DNA from: CAZGQY01 sp964528035
Lineage (GTDB): Bacteria; Pseudomonadota; Gammaproteobacteria; Methylococcales; UBA1147
Reading direction: 5' to 3'
Assembly: GCA_964528035.1 (NCBI GenBank)
Contig: CAZGQY010000059.1
Span: forward strand, 1-21,260
DNA: 21,260 nt
Shown here: positions 7,706 to 14,545 of the stretch, piece after piece
Position numbering within the stretch: position 1 is the first letter of the stretch
Layout: each line of letters begins with the position of its first letter
The notes under the pieces: model-generated
Seen by the model: only the letters and a program-made list of their open reading frames with translations
The model's database searches: none
What the model was told of the DNA's origin: nothing
Made by a program: the position numbers and the translations under genes

Positions 7706-8797
7706 ATGAAAAGGTCCATACAAACAAAACTGGAAAATTTATCGGACCGATACGAAGAGATAGCTGCCTTGCTCTCTGAGCCTGAAATCCAGAACGATCA
7801 GAACCGATTCCGCTCTCTGGGACAGGAATATGCACAGCTTAGCGCTGTCATTGACTGCTTCAAACGCTATCAAGAAAACCTTATTCAAATTAATTCGGCA
7901 AAAGCACTTTTGAGCGATGAAGACAAAGATGTTCAGGAGCTCGCTAAGGACGAAATTCATGAATGCGCAGCGGTCAAAGAAGCACTGGAACTGGAATTGG
8001 AAATACTTCTACTGCCAAAGGATCCGAATGACGAACGCAACATTTTTTTGGAAATCCGTGCCGGAACTGGAGGTGCCGAAGCCGCCATATTCGCTGGAGA
8101 CCTTTCCCGCATGTATCTGCGCTATGCTGAAAAAAATGGCTGGGCCATGGAAACCATCAGTGAAAGCCAAAGCGAGCAAGGAGGTTATAAAGAAATCATC
8201 CACAGAGTCTCAGGACAGGCAGTAAATTCCAAACTAAAATTCGAATCGGGCACCCACCGAGTACAGCGAGTCCCTGATACTGAATCTCAAGGCAGAGTGC
8301 ATACTTCGGCCTGCACGGTTGCGATTATGGCGGAGGCAGAAGAAATTGATAATATTGATATCAACCCCGCAGATCTGAGAGTGGATACCTTTCGCGCTTC
8401 AGGAGCTGGAGGCCAGCATGTCAATAAAACCGACTCGGCAATACGCATTACCCACATACCTACAGGCCTGGTTGTTGAATGTCAGGATGAGCGATCACAG
8501 CATAAGAACCGTGCTCGCGCTATGGGTTTATTGCAAGCAAGGTTATTAGCCGCAGAACAGGAGCGACAGAATAAGGATCTGGCACAAGCTCGAAAAAGTC
8601 AGGTCGGTAGCGGCGACCGGTCAGAACGAATCCGTACCTATAACTACCCACAGGGAAGACTGACTGATCATCGCATCAACTTAACATTGTATAAACTCGA
8701 AGAGATACTACAAGGCAATCTCGACCCGGTGATTCAGCCCCTTACCAATGAGCGACAAACCGAACTACTAAGCCAGATTGCAGATAATTCTTCATAA
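7706..8797 (+). CDS. prfA: Peptide chain release factor 1
   Basis: RF1 recognises UAG and UAA stop codons and triggers hydrolysis of peptidyl-tRNA. At 363 aa it matches the family (E. coli 360). The stop-codon reading PxT motif is P190-D191-T192 (PAT in E. coli; the middle position varies in the family), and the catalytic GGQ is at 235-237 in ASGAGGQHVNKTDSAIRITH. The HKNRARAM segment and the C-terminal DHRINLTLYKL are also conserved. The gene is 6 nt downstream of hemA, so the two are probably co-transcribed. PrmC, which methylates the GGQ glutamine, is encoded by the next gene, though separated by an unusually long gap (236 nt). Confidence 0.97.
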   Translation: MKRSIQTKLENLSDRYEEIAALLSEPEIQNDQNRFRSLGQEYAQLSAVIDCFKRYQENLIQINSAKALLSDEDKDVQELAKDEIHECAAVKEALELELEILLLPKDPNDERNIFLEIRAGTGGAEAAIFAGDLSRMYLRYAEKNGWAMETISESQSEQGGYKEIIHRVSGQAVNSKLKFESGTHRVQRVPDTESQGRVHTSACTVAIMAEAEEIDNIDINPADLRVDTFRASGAGGQHVNKTDSAIRITHIPTGLVVECQDERSQHKNRARAMGLLQARLLAAEQERQNKDLAQARKSQVGSGDRSERIRTYNYPQGRLTDHRINLTLYKLEEILQGNLDPVIQPLTNERQTELLSQIADNSS

Positions 8798-9033
8798 TCA
8801 AACTAGAATGGATTTTCGAGAGCAGAAGTCGTTAAAGAAGGGAGTGGAGTTTGAGGCCAACTTTCCGAATAAGTAACAAGACACTACCTCGATTCCACAG
8901 AATCCAGAATAGTAAACCATTTTAGACAATAGTCTTAAGAGGCAAACTGATAATTGGCTAGCTGCTATCCAAAAATCAAGAATCCTCCTTATTAACTTCA
9001 CTCTCGCATAGTATTTGATTTAACGCTGCACCC
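8798..9033. other. 236-bp gap between prfA and prmC
   Basis: No gene, strong promoter or terminator is evident. A 22-codon reading frame (8808-8876) has no family resemblance and no good ribosome site. A small hairpin GATTC-CACA-GAATC lies at 8891-8904 without a T tract. In many relatives prfA and prmC are nearly adjacent, so the extra sequence is unexplained. Confidence 0.5.
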
Positions 9034-9894
9034 ATGTGCTCAACTATAAGCATTCAATCTGCCCTTCGATCCGCGACTGAAACATTAGGCCACTGCTCAA
9101 CCAGCGCCCGTGTTGATGCGGAAGCACTCATTTTGCATACCCTCAAAAAAACCCGCTCTTACATACGAGCCTGGCCGGAAAAAAATCTAACAACTTGGCA
9201 ATCAACCGAATTTGAAAAATTAGTTGAATCCCGCGCACAAGGCACCCCGGTTGCATATTTGACCGGAATACGAGAGTTCTGGTCACGTGAATTCGAAGTC
9301 AATCCAGAGGTATTAATCCCGCGCCATGAAACCGAACTATTGATCGAATTGGCACTCAGCCTCATACCGACCCGGCAAAATATTTCAATACTGGAGCTGG
9401 GTACCGGCAGTGGCGCTATAGCCGTAACTTTAGCCGCAGAACGACCTGATTCCAATATAATCGCTACCGACATCAGTTCAACTGCACTGCAGGTAGCGGC
9501 TCGAAATGCCTCTCGACACAAAGCAAGCAACATAGAATTTAGAACCAGCAACTGGTTCGATCAACTAGATAATACACTATACGACATGATTTTAAGCAAT
9601 CCACCCTATGTGGCGGAAAACGACACCCACCTGAACCAAGGAGATCTCGTCTTCGAACCAAAAATTGCATTGCAGTCAGGCCCGCAAGGTTTGGATGCAT
9701 TGACCATTATTGCCGCTCGATCAGGAAAAAAACTATTGAACGGTGGCCATTTAATCGTTGAACATGGCTACCAGCAATACGAAATATTTCGAACATTGCT
9801 AAATCAATTCAACTACCAAAACATTCAGGCATACACCGACTTACAAGGTCACAAACGATTAACTCACGCACAAATGACTGTCAGCGCATACTAG
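9034..9894 (+). CDS. prmC: Release-factor glutamine N5-methyltransferase
   Basis: PrmC (HemK) uses S-adenosylmethionine to methylate the GGQ glutamine of RF1 and RF2. The 286-aa product has the helical N-terminal domain with RVDAEALILH (26-35), the family segment PVAYLTGIREFWSREFEV then LIPRHETE (94-101), the SAM loop ELGTGSGAIAV (121-131), and the catalytic SNPPYV (188-193), which binds the substrate glutamine amide. The ATG at 9034 has no clear ribosome site but fits the family N-terminus. It follows prfA, its substrate gene, by 236 nt and precedes the JAMM gene by 22 nt. Confidence 0.96.
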   Translation: MCSTISIQSALRSATETLGHCSTSARVDAEALILHTLKKTRSYIRAWPEKNLTTWQSTEFEKLVESRAQGTPVAYLTGIREFWSREFEVNPEVLIPRHETELLIELALSLIPTRQNISILELGTGSGAIAVTLAAERPDSNIIATDISSTALQVAARNASRHKASNIEFRTSNWFDQLDNTLYDMILSNPPYVAENDTHLNQGDLVFEPKIALQSGPQGLDALTIIAARSGKKLLNGGHLIVEHGYQQYEIFRTLLNQFNYQNIQAYTDLQGHKRLTHAQMTVSAY

Positions 9895-9916
9895 TCAAAA
9901 ACCGAGCAGGAACATT

Positions 9917-10336
9917 ATGAACAACCGAATACAACTACCCAGAGAGCTGGTCAATCAACTGCTGCAGCAAGCACAAAGTTCGCCCGATATGGAAATCTGT
10001 GGATTAATTGGTGGACATCACAACAGCGCGACATCCTGCTATCCAGTTAAAAATGTTGCCGAAAATCCTGGTCACAGATTCTGGATGGATCCGAAACAAC
10101 AAATTACCGCCATGAGAAATATGCGCGAAAAACAGGAAAGCCTTTTTGCCATTTACCACTCACACCCTGATGCACCGCCAGAACCCTCAGCAACTGACCT
10201 GGAAACAGCAAACTATCCGGAAACTTTACAAATTATCATTTCCCTGAACATAAAAGGCGTACTGGAAATGCGAGGATTCTTCCTTCGGGATAACAATCAA
10301 GTCGAAGAAGTGACACTCACTCTGAAAACAAACTAA
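9917..10336 (+). CDS. JAMM/MPN+ (Mov34/PAD-1) metalloprotease-like protein
   Basis: The 139-aa protein is a single JAMM domain with the complete zinc-site signature: Glu26 in MEICGLIGG, His81 and His83 in HSHP, Ser91 and Asp94 in the canonical HxHP-x6-SxxD spacing. It should therefore be an active zinc isopeptidase or peptidase. Bacterial stand-alone JAMM proteins of this size (for example Mec and QbsD) trim C-terminal extensions or amino-acid adducts from ThiS/MoaD-like sulfur carriers; that substrate class is an inference here. The gene is 22 nt downstream of prmC with AGCAGGAAC as ribosome site. In Pseudomonas the gene after prmC is moeB, an E1-like enzyme for a sulfur carrier, so the position is suggestive. 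The TAA stop directly abuts the palindromic element at 10337. Confidence 0.85.
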   Translation: MNNRIQLPRELVNQLLQQAQSSPDMEICGLIGGHHNSATSCYPVKNVAENPGHRFWMDPKQQITAMRNMREKQESLFAIYHSHPDAPPEPSATDLETANYPETLQIIISLNIKGVLEMRGFFLRDNNQVEEVTLTLKTN

Positions 10337-10496
10337 GGAGCGAGGTTTTAATAAAATGCGAAAGATTGACGCAGGATAATTGTTTGTCTTCAAGGCGTAG
10401 CAACAGGCGCATAGCAGGGCTACGCAACTGTTGCTACAACGCAGAAGACGGACAATAAGACAAGTCAAGATTCGTATATTATTGAATCCTCGCTCC
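10337..10496. mobile_element. 160-bp near-palindromic MITE-like repeat element
   Basis: The whole segment between two convergent genes folds onto itself. The ends are perfect 9-bp inverted repeats, GGAGCGAGG (10337-10345) and CCTCGCTCC (10488-10496); 22 of the outer 27 positions match in inverted alignment, followed by TTGAC, a TTGTyyGTCTTC block, and a perfect GTAGCAACAG/CTGTTGCTAC pair (10397-10406 and 10428-10437), with the turn near 10416. TAA stands directly outside both ends (10334-10336 and 10497-10499), a likely 3-bp target duplication. There is no room for a transposase, so it would be non-autonomous, resembling MITE or large REP-like elements. Its hairpin could also serve as a bidirectional terminator. 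No second copy was seen in this window. Confidence 0.7.
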
Positions 10497-11911
10497 TAAC
10501 TGGAAAACAACGAAGCCGTTTCCTGATCTCTACCTGAGTGGGAATGCCGCTTACGTGACTGGGATTGACTGCCGCTGGATTTACGCGCCGTAGACTTATA
10601 TGCATTTTTCGGTGATGTACGTTTCCTTTCCAGCTCAGTCGAACGAGAATTGCTCTTCGGCATTCTATTGGCTGACGCTTGACTGCGACCACGACTTTTT
10701 GCCTGTCTACCCGGCTGAGTGCGCGCTTTGTTGTTTTGTCCATTGCGAATCGGTTCGGCACGAATACTGGGATCCACTTCATAACCCTCCATAATCCTTT
10801 TGGGAAGCTCGCGTTGCAACAATCTCTCAATGTCTCGCAACAATTTAATTTCATCCACGCACACCAGAGAAATTGCTTCACCCTCATTGCCAGCTCGACC
10901 CGTCCGACCAATTCGATGCACATAATCCTCGGGTACATTGGGTAACTCAAAGTTCACAACATGCGGCAATTGATCTATATCCAATCCCCGAGCTGCAATA
11001 TCGGTAGCCACCAGCACCCGCACAGCACCACGTTTAAAATCGGCCAGCGCTCGCGTACGAGCACCCTGACTCTTATTTCCATGAATAGCAGCGGCGCTAA
11101 GCCCATCCTTTCCTAACTGCTGTGCCAACCGATTTGCTCCATGCTTGGTACGGGTAAATACCAAAACCTGGCGCCAGTTCTCAGAACCAATCAAATGGCT
11201 CAACAACTCTCGCTTTCGAGATTTATCCACCGGATGAACAAACTGCTCAATGCGTTCGGCAGTCGTATTTCTTCGAGCCACTTCGATAAGCTCCGGGCGG
11301 TTGAGTAACCGGGCAGCCAGTTGCTTTATATCTTCTGAGAAAGTAGCAGAAAATAATAGATTTTGCCGAACTCCGTTTTTCGGCAGCAGAGCAAGAACCT
11401 TACGAATATCGTGGATAAAACCCATATCGAGCATGCGATCCGCTTCATCCAAAACCAATATTTCAACCTGTGACAGATCAACGTTCCTTTGATTGACATG
11501 ATCCAGAAGTCTTCCGGGTGTCGCGACAAGTACATCGATTCCGCGGCGTAATTTTTCGATTTGCGGATTCATCTTCACGCCACCAAAAATCACTGCCGAA
11601 CGCAACGGCAGAAAACGCCCGTAAGTCTCCACGCTGGCACCCACCTGAGCAGCAAGCTCCCTGGTTGGTGTAAGAACCAAAGCCCGGGGCAATCGATGAC
11701 CAGACTGGGTCGGATTTGCATTCAGCCGTTGCAATAGCGGCAGGGTAAAACCAGCCGTCTTGCCGGTTCCAGTCTGCGCACCCGCCATAATATCTTTACC
11801 TGCCAGTATCACTGGAATGGCTTTTTGCTGGATAGGGGTAGGTTCGTTGTAACCCTGCTCACCAACAGCGCGCAGGAGCTCAGCCGATAGGCCGAGGGAA
11901 TCAAATGACAT
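10496..11911 (-). CDS. rhlE: DEAD-box ATP-dependent RNA helicase, RhlE type
   Basis: This helicase unwinds short RNA duplexes with ATP, acting in ribosome assembly and mRNA turnover. The 471-aa product begins MSFDSLGLSAELLRAVGEQG, almost the E. coli RhlE start. Motifs in order are the Q motif (about 18-29), AQTGTGKT (45-52), PTREL (82-86), TPGRLLDH (131-138), DEADRMLDMGF (155-165), SATF (188-191), ARGLD (307-311) and HRIGRTGRAG (332-341). After about residue 390 comes a low-complexity Ser/Arg/Lys/Gln tail, usual for RhlE and likely RNA-binding. The start ATG 11911 (GGAG about 11 nt upstream) fits the family; an extension of 13 codons upstream does not. The third base of the stop TAG belongs to the adjoining palindromic element, so the C-terminus may have been trimmed by its insertion (inference). 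Confidence 0.93.
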   Translation of the reverse strand: MSFDSLGLSAELLRAVGEQGYNEPTPIQQKAIPVILAGKDIMAGAQTGTGKTAGFTLPLLQRLNANPTQSGHRLPRALVLTPTRELAAQVGASVETYGRFLPLRSAVIFGGVKMNPQIEKLRRGIDVLVATPGRLLDHVNQRNVDLSQVEILVLDEADRMLDMGFIHDIRKVLALLPKNGVRQNLLFSATFSEDIKQLAARLLNRPELIEVARRNTTAERIEQFVHPVDKSRKRELLSHLIGSENWRQVLVFTRTKHGANRLAQQLGKDGLSAAAIHGNKSQGARTRALADFKRGAVRVLVATDIAARGLDIDQLPHVVNFELPNVPEDYVHRIGRTGRAGNEGEAISLVCVDEIKLLRDIERLLQRELPKRIMEGYEVDPSIRAEPIRNGQNNKARTQPGRQAKSRGRSQASANRMPKSNSRSTELERKRTSPKNAYKSTARKSSGSQSQSRKRHSHSGRDQETASLFSS

Positions 11912-12116
11912 AGGGAATTTTCTCCGGTCGTGCCCTCCCAGAAACAGCAATCACTGACGGGAGCCGGTTCAGGCTAAATAAGTAATTCTTGATTAATCGG
12001 GTAACTCTAACCCTGGATAAAACAGGAGGGAGGGAACGAACAGTTCAAGAGTTTTCCAGCGACCTATTAAGCCGCAAAGGGTACCAAAACCGGTCAGGCA
12101 CCCGGAAACATACTGA

Positions 12117-12125
12117 ATTATAGCA
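12117..12125 (-). promoter_or_regulatory. Extended -10 promoter for rhlE
   Basis: The minus strand reads TGCTATAAT, a perfect TATAAT with the TGn extension, which can replace a good -35; the hexamer 17 nt upstream (TTACGC) is poor. Transcription would begin near 12110, leaving an untranslated leader of about 200 nt before ATG 11911, a feature common in regulated RNA-helicase mRNAs. Confidence 0.5.
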
Positions 12126-12237
12126 TTAATTTTCTTTGAGCGTAATTTTTATTCTTTTATTCAAATTTAACTCAATTCTAAATTGTTTCCAACGAGGAGC
12201 CTTGGCTGCCTATTTGATGGCTTTAATCTCAATCATT

Positions 12238-12256
12238 ATGTAAACGGGATGTAAAC
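12238..12256. repeat. Phased direct repeat ATGTAAAC-GGG-ATGTAAAC
   Basis: Two identical 8-mers ATGTAAAC (12238-12245 and 12249-12256) are separated by GGG, giving an 11-bp period, one turn of the helix. It lies about 110 bp upstream of the rhlE promoter and about 75 bp upstream of the DUF188 -10 box. Such spacing suits a protein that binds two sites on one face of DNA; the regulator is unknown. Confidence 0.45.
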
Positions 12257-12329
12257 ACCCTCACCTAAAGTCAGTAGATCCAAGATCCACCAAAAAAGTT
12301 GCGTGCATAGACGCCATCGGTTAGCGCAG

Positions 12330-12335
12330 TATAAT
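12330..12335 (+). promoter_or_regulatory. Candidate -10 box for the DUF188 gene
   Basis: A perfect TATAAT stands 30 nt before the ATG at 12366, which would give a leader of about 24 nt containing the ribosome site GAGAGG. No good -35 is seen at normal spacing. Confidence 0.4.
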
Positions 12336-12365
12336 GCGATACACACAAGAACGCTTGAGAGGAAA

Positions 12366-12815
12366 ATGAGCTTAAAACAGATCTGGGTCGACGCTGATGC
12401 CTGCCCCAAAGTCATAAAGGATATATTGTATCGGGCTGCGGAAAGAGTGGAAATACCATTGATACTGGTCGCCAACCAACCACTACAAACCCCGGGATCC
12501 CGCTACATTCGCTCGGTTCAGGTCGCCCCCGGTTTCGACGTTGCAGACAACTATATTGTTACAAAAGCAACAATGGGTGACCTGATAATTACCGCAGATA
12601 TCCCTCTGGCTGCAGAAGTAATTGCTAATGGCTGCCTGGCCCTGAACCCGCGTGGCGAACTGTATAGCAAAGAAAACATTCGTGAAAGGCTGAATATGCG
12701 AGATTTTATGGACAGCCTTCGAAGCAGTGGTATCGACACCGGCGGACCCGCAACCTTTAGCCAGGCAGACCGGCAGGCTTTTGCTAATCAGTTAGATCGG
12801 ATATTGAGCCAATAG
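12366..12815 (+). CDS. YaiI/YqxD family (DUF188) protein
   Basis: The 149-aa product matches the YaiI/YqxD family in length (E. coli YaiI 152). The N-terminal IWVDADACPKVIKDILYRAA carries the invariant Asp9, Asp11 and Cys13-Pro14; GDLIITADIPLAAEVI (about 75-90) and GGPATFSQADRQAF near the C-terminus are also typical. The family has a PIN-like nuclease fold with conserved acidic residues, but no defined substrate. The ATG at 12366 follows GAGAGGAAA; the reading frame is open further upstream but that part covers the promoter region and is not conserved. It stands alone between rhlE (divergent) and fliA (convergent). Confidence 0.9.
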   Translation: MSLKQIWVDADACPKVIKDILYRAAERVEIPLILVANQPLQTPGSRYIRSVQVAPGFDVADNYIVTKATMGDLIITADIPLAAEVIANGCLALNPRGELYSKENIRERLNMRDFMDSLRSSGIDTGGPATFSQADRQAFANQLDRILSQ

Positions 12816-12834
12816 GCGTTGCAGAAAAGTTCAG

Positions 12835-12865
12835 CAGGAGTTATTCAAACGTCCCGAATAACCTG
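12835..12865. terminator. Hairpin between convergent yaiI and fliA ends
   Basis: CAGG-ag-TTATTC... pairs with GAATAACCTG (12856-12865), a stem of about 10 bp with a 2-base bulge and a 9-base loop. On the minus strand it is followed within a few bases by CTTTT, and it lies 57 nt past the fliA stop, so it may end the flagellar transcript. The T tract is short, so this is a weak prediction; the plus-strand side has no T run. Confidence 0.35.
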
Positions 12866-12921
12866 AAGCTTACACCCCAATAACCATTTAACTTTATAGA
12901 TACGGCTATTTTTTACATAGG

Positions 12922-13665
12922 TTACCATCGTCCACCATCACTATCCAGCCATTCGATCATTCTGGCTCGTAAACGCAGCATCGCCTGACTGTTTATCTGA
13001 CATACTCTTGATTCACTAATCCCCATGACTTCTCCTATTTCTCGTAAATTAAGTTCCTCATCGTAATACAGGGATATCACTAAGCGCTCGCGTTCAGGTA
13101 AACCAGCGATCGAATCCGCCAGAGCTGACTTGAATCCCACCTGTGTCAGTTTTTCGATGGGTGGCCTCTCGACCTTAGTACATTCATCAAGTAAGTCTCC
13201 CCCAGCCTGGGTCAATTCTTCTATGCTGAAAATTCGACAGCTGACTGAATCCTGAAGAATCTGGTGGTATTCCTCCAGATCCACGCCCAAACTTTCAGCC
13301 ACTTCTGTGGCTCGCGCATCGCGCCCTGTTCGATTTTCAATTTCGCGAATTTTCTTGGATACAGTTCGAGCTTTTTTGTGTACTGATCTGGGTGTCCAAT
13401 CCGAGCGTCTGACTTCGTCCAGCATAGATCCGCGAATGCGTATGCCAGCATAGGTTTTAAAGCTTGCACCCTGCGTCGCATCGTAGGTTCGAACCGATTC
13501 CAGTAGTCCAACCATACCCGCCTGAATGAGGTCATCCAATTGAACGCTTTCAGGTAATCGTGGACGTAGATGATAAGCGATCCGTTTCACTAATGACGCA
13601 TGTTCATTTACCAATTGCTCGACATCCGTGAATTCCGTTTCCTGGTAAGTCGCGACTCCGTTCAT
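12922..13665 (-). CDS. fliA: Flagellar sigma factor FliA (sigma-28)
   Basis: FliA directs RNA polymerase to late flagellar genes (flagellin, motor and chemotaxis genes) and is held by anti-sigma FlgM until the hook is built. The 247-aa product has region 2 (about 20-95, with LDDLIQAGMVGLLESVRTYD and FKTYAGIRIRGSMLDEVRR), region 3 (about 96-165) and region 4 (about 180-240, helix-turn-helix NLREIGEVMGISESRVCQIN at 206-225). Its ATG overlaps the fleN stop by 4 bases (ATGA, 13662-13665), and GGAG lies about 12 nt upstream inside fleN, suggesting translational coupling. It is the last gene of the flagellar block here; no chemotaxis gene follows. Confidence 0.96.
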   Translation of the reverse strand: MNGVATYQETEFTDVEQLVNEHASLVKRIAYHLRPRLPESVQLDDLIQAGMVGLLESVRTYDATQGASFKTYAGIRIRGSMLDEVRRSDWTPRSVHKKARTVSKKIREIENRTGRDARATEVAESLGVDLEEYHQILQDSVSCRIFSIEELTQAGGDLLDECTKVERPPIEKLTQVGFKSALADSIAGLPERERLVISLYYDEELNLREIGEVMGISESRVCQINSQAMLRLRARMIEWLDSDGGRW

Positions 13666-14513
13666 GCCATTATTTCTCCATTAACCACATTGGAATGAAT
13701 GATCCGTTCCACAAAAAACTCCAGATGACCACCCGCCTGCTGAGCAACTGGCCATGATTCGGATTTACGCGCCAAATTTCGAAACGCCTGGGCGGAGGAA
13801 CTCTGTGGATACACCTCAACCACTGCGGCTTGTTTGCGCACTGCGCGTCGAAGATATTCATCACTAGGGACCGAGCCCATATAATTCAGTGCAACGTCCA
13901 GATAACGATCTGTCACTTTGCATAATTTTACAAACAATTTACGACCCTGCTCTGCTCTGGATGTCATATTCGTCAATATCTGAAAGCGGAATACGCCATG
14001 ATCACGATTCAATAGTTTTATAAATGCGTAGGCATCGGTAAGCGAGGTGGGTTCATCGCAGACAACAACAATGACTTCCTGACAGGCTTTCGAAAAATTG
14101 ACAACACTGGATGAAATTCCGGCTGCGGTATCGACAATCAGTACATCGATATTTTGATCCATCTCGCTAAAGGATCGAATAACTGCAGCCTGTTCTATCG
14201 GCGATAATTCAGACATCCTTTGTATTCCCGACGCACCAGGAATCACTTTCAAATTAGACGGTCCGGTCACCATGACTTCATCGAGAGTCTTTTCACCGCT
14301 CAATACATGCGAGAAATTAAATCGTGGTTGTAATCCCAGCATGACATCAACATTAGCCAACCCCATGTCGGCATCAAATAGTGCGACCGAATGACCTGAT
14401 TCGGCCAGCGCCACACCAATGTTGACCGATATATTGGTCTTACCTACCCCTCCTTTGCCACTGGTAACAGCAAAAACCCGGATAGGTCGAATGGAGTTCG
14501 TATTCTTAGGCAA
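13662..14513 (-). CDS. fleN: MinD-like flagellar number regulator FleN/FlhG
   Basis: FleN (FlhG) is a ParA/MinD-family ATPase that limits flagellar number, acting against FlhF and, in Pseudomonas and Vibrio, on the master regulator FleQ/FlrA. The 283-aa product has the deviant Walker A KGGVGKT at 20-26, the FDADMGLANVD switch (46-56), and Walker B-like VLIVDTAAGIS (124-134). The start appears to be TTG at 14513 with AGAGG about 8 nt upstream; no ATG precedes the conserved core. It lies 32 nt after flhF and overlaps fliA by 4 bases. The flhF-fleN-fliA order is typical of polar flagellates. Confidence 0.95.
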   Translation of the reverse strand: MPKNTNSIRPIRVFAVTSGKGGVGKTNISVNIGVALAESGHSVALFDADMGLANVDVMLGLQPRFNFSHVLSGEKTLDEVMVTGPSNLKVIPGASGIQRMSELSPIEQAAVIRSFSEMDQNIDVLIVDTAAGISSSVVNFSKACQEVIVVVCDEPTSLTDAYAFIKLLNRDHGVFRFQILTNMTSRAEQGRKLFVKLCKVTDRYLDVALNYMGSVPSDEYLRRAVRKQAAVVEVYPQSSSAQAFRNLARKSESWPVAQQAGGHLEFFVERIIHSNVVNGEIMA

Positions 14514-14545
14514 GCGTTATCCTCTGTTCTATTTCTAACAATCTA

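Larger units (their letters stand above)
11912..12365. other. 454-bp divergent intergenic region between rhlE and yaiI
   Basis: No supportable gene is present. It holds a leader of about 200 nt for rhlE behind an extended -10 promoter (12117-12125), an AT-rich stretch around 12120-12190, an 11-bp-phased direct repeat (12238-12256), and a -10 box for the DUF188 gene (12330-12335). The leader includes two C/T-rich and G-rich blocks (near 12020-12040) but no riboswitch that I recognise. Confidence 0.6.

Noticed and set aside
7895..7900. PDT instead of PAT in the release-factor stop-recognition tripeptide (residues 190-192)
   Set aside because: The middle residue of the RF1 PxT motif varies naturally in the family, so this is not evidence of altered stop-codon reading. 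The actual codons lie near 8273-8281.
8808..8876. 22-codon reading frame (starting MDFREQKSLKK) after prfA on the plus strand
   Set aside because: No convincing ribosome site, no recognisable family, and its length is within what chance gives in a 236-bp gap.
8798..9001. Minus-strand 67-codon frame in the prfA-prmC gap
   Set aside because: It runs opposite to the operon, ends right at the prfA stop, has a composition without domain features, and no ribosome site; likely chance.
10465..10950. 161-codon minus-strand frame overlapping rhlE
   Set aside because: It lies in another frame of the rhlE gene, whose DEAD-box motifs are certain; the composition is that of an off-frame translation, and part crosses the palindromic element.
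11912..11950. Upstream extension of RhlE by 13 residues
   Set aside because: The family N-terminus is MSFDSLGL, a ribosome site precedes ATG 11911, and the extension has neither conservation nor a better site.
12303..12365. Upstream extension of the DUF188 protein by 21 residues
   Set aside because: The family begins at the VDADACP segment, a good ribosome site precedes ATG 12366, and the extension covers the probable -10 box.
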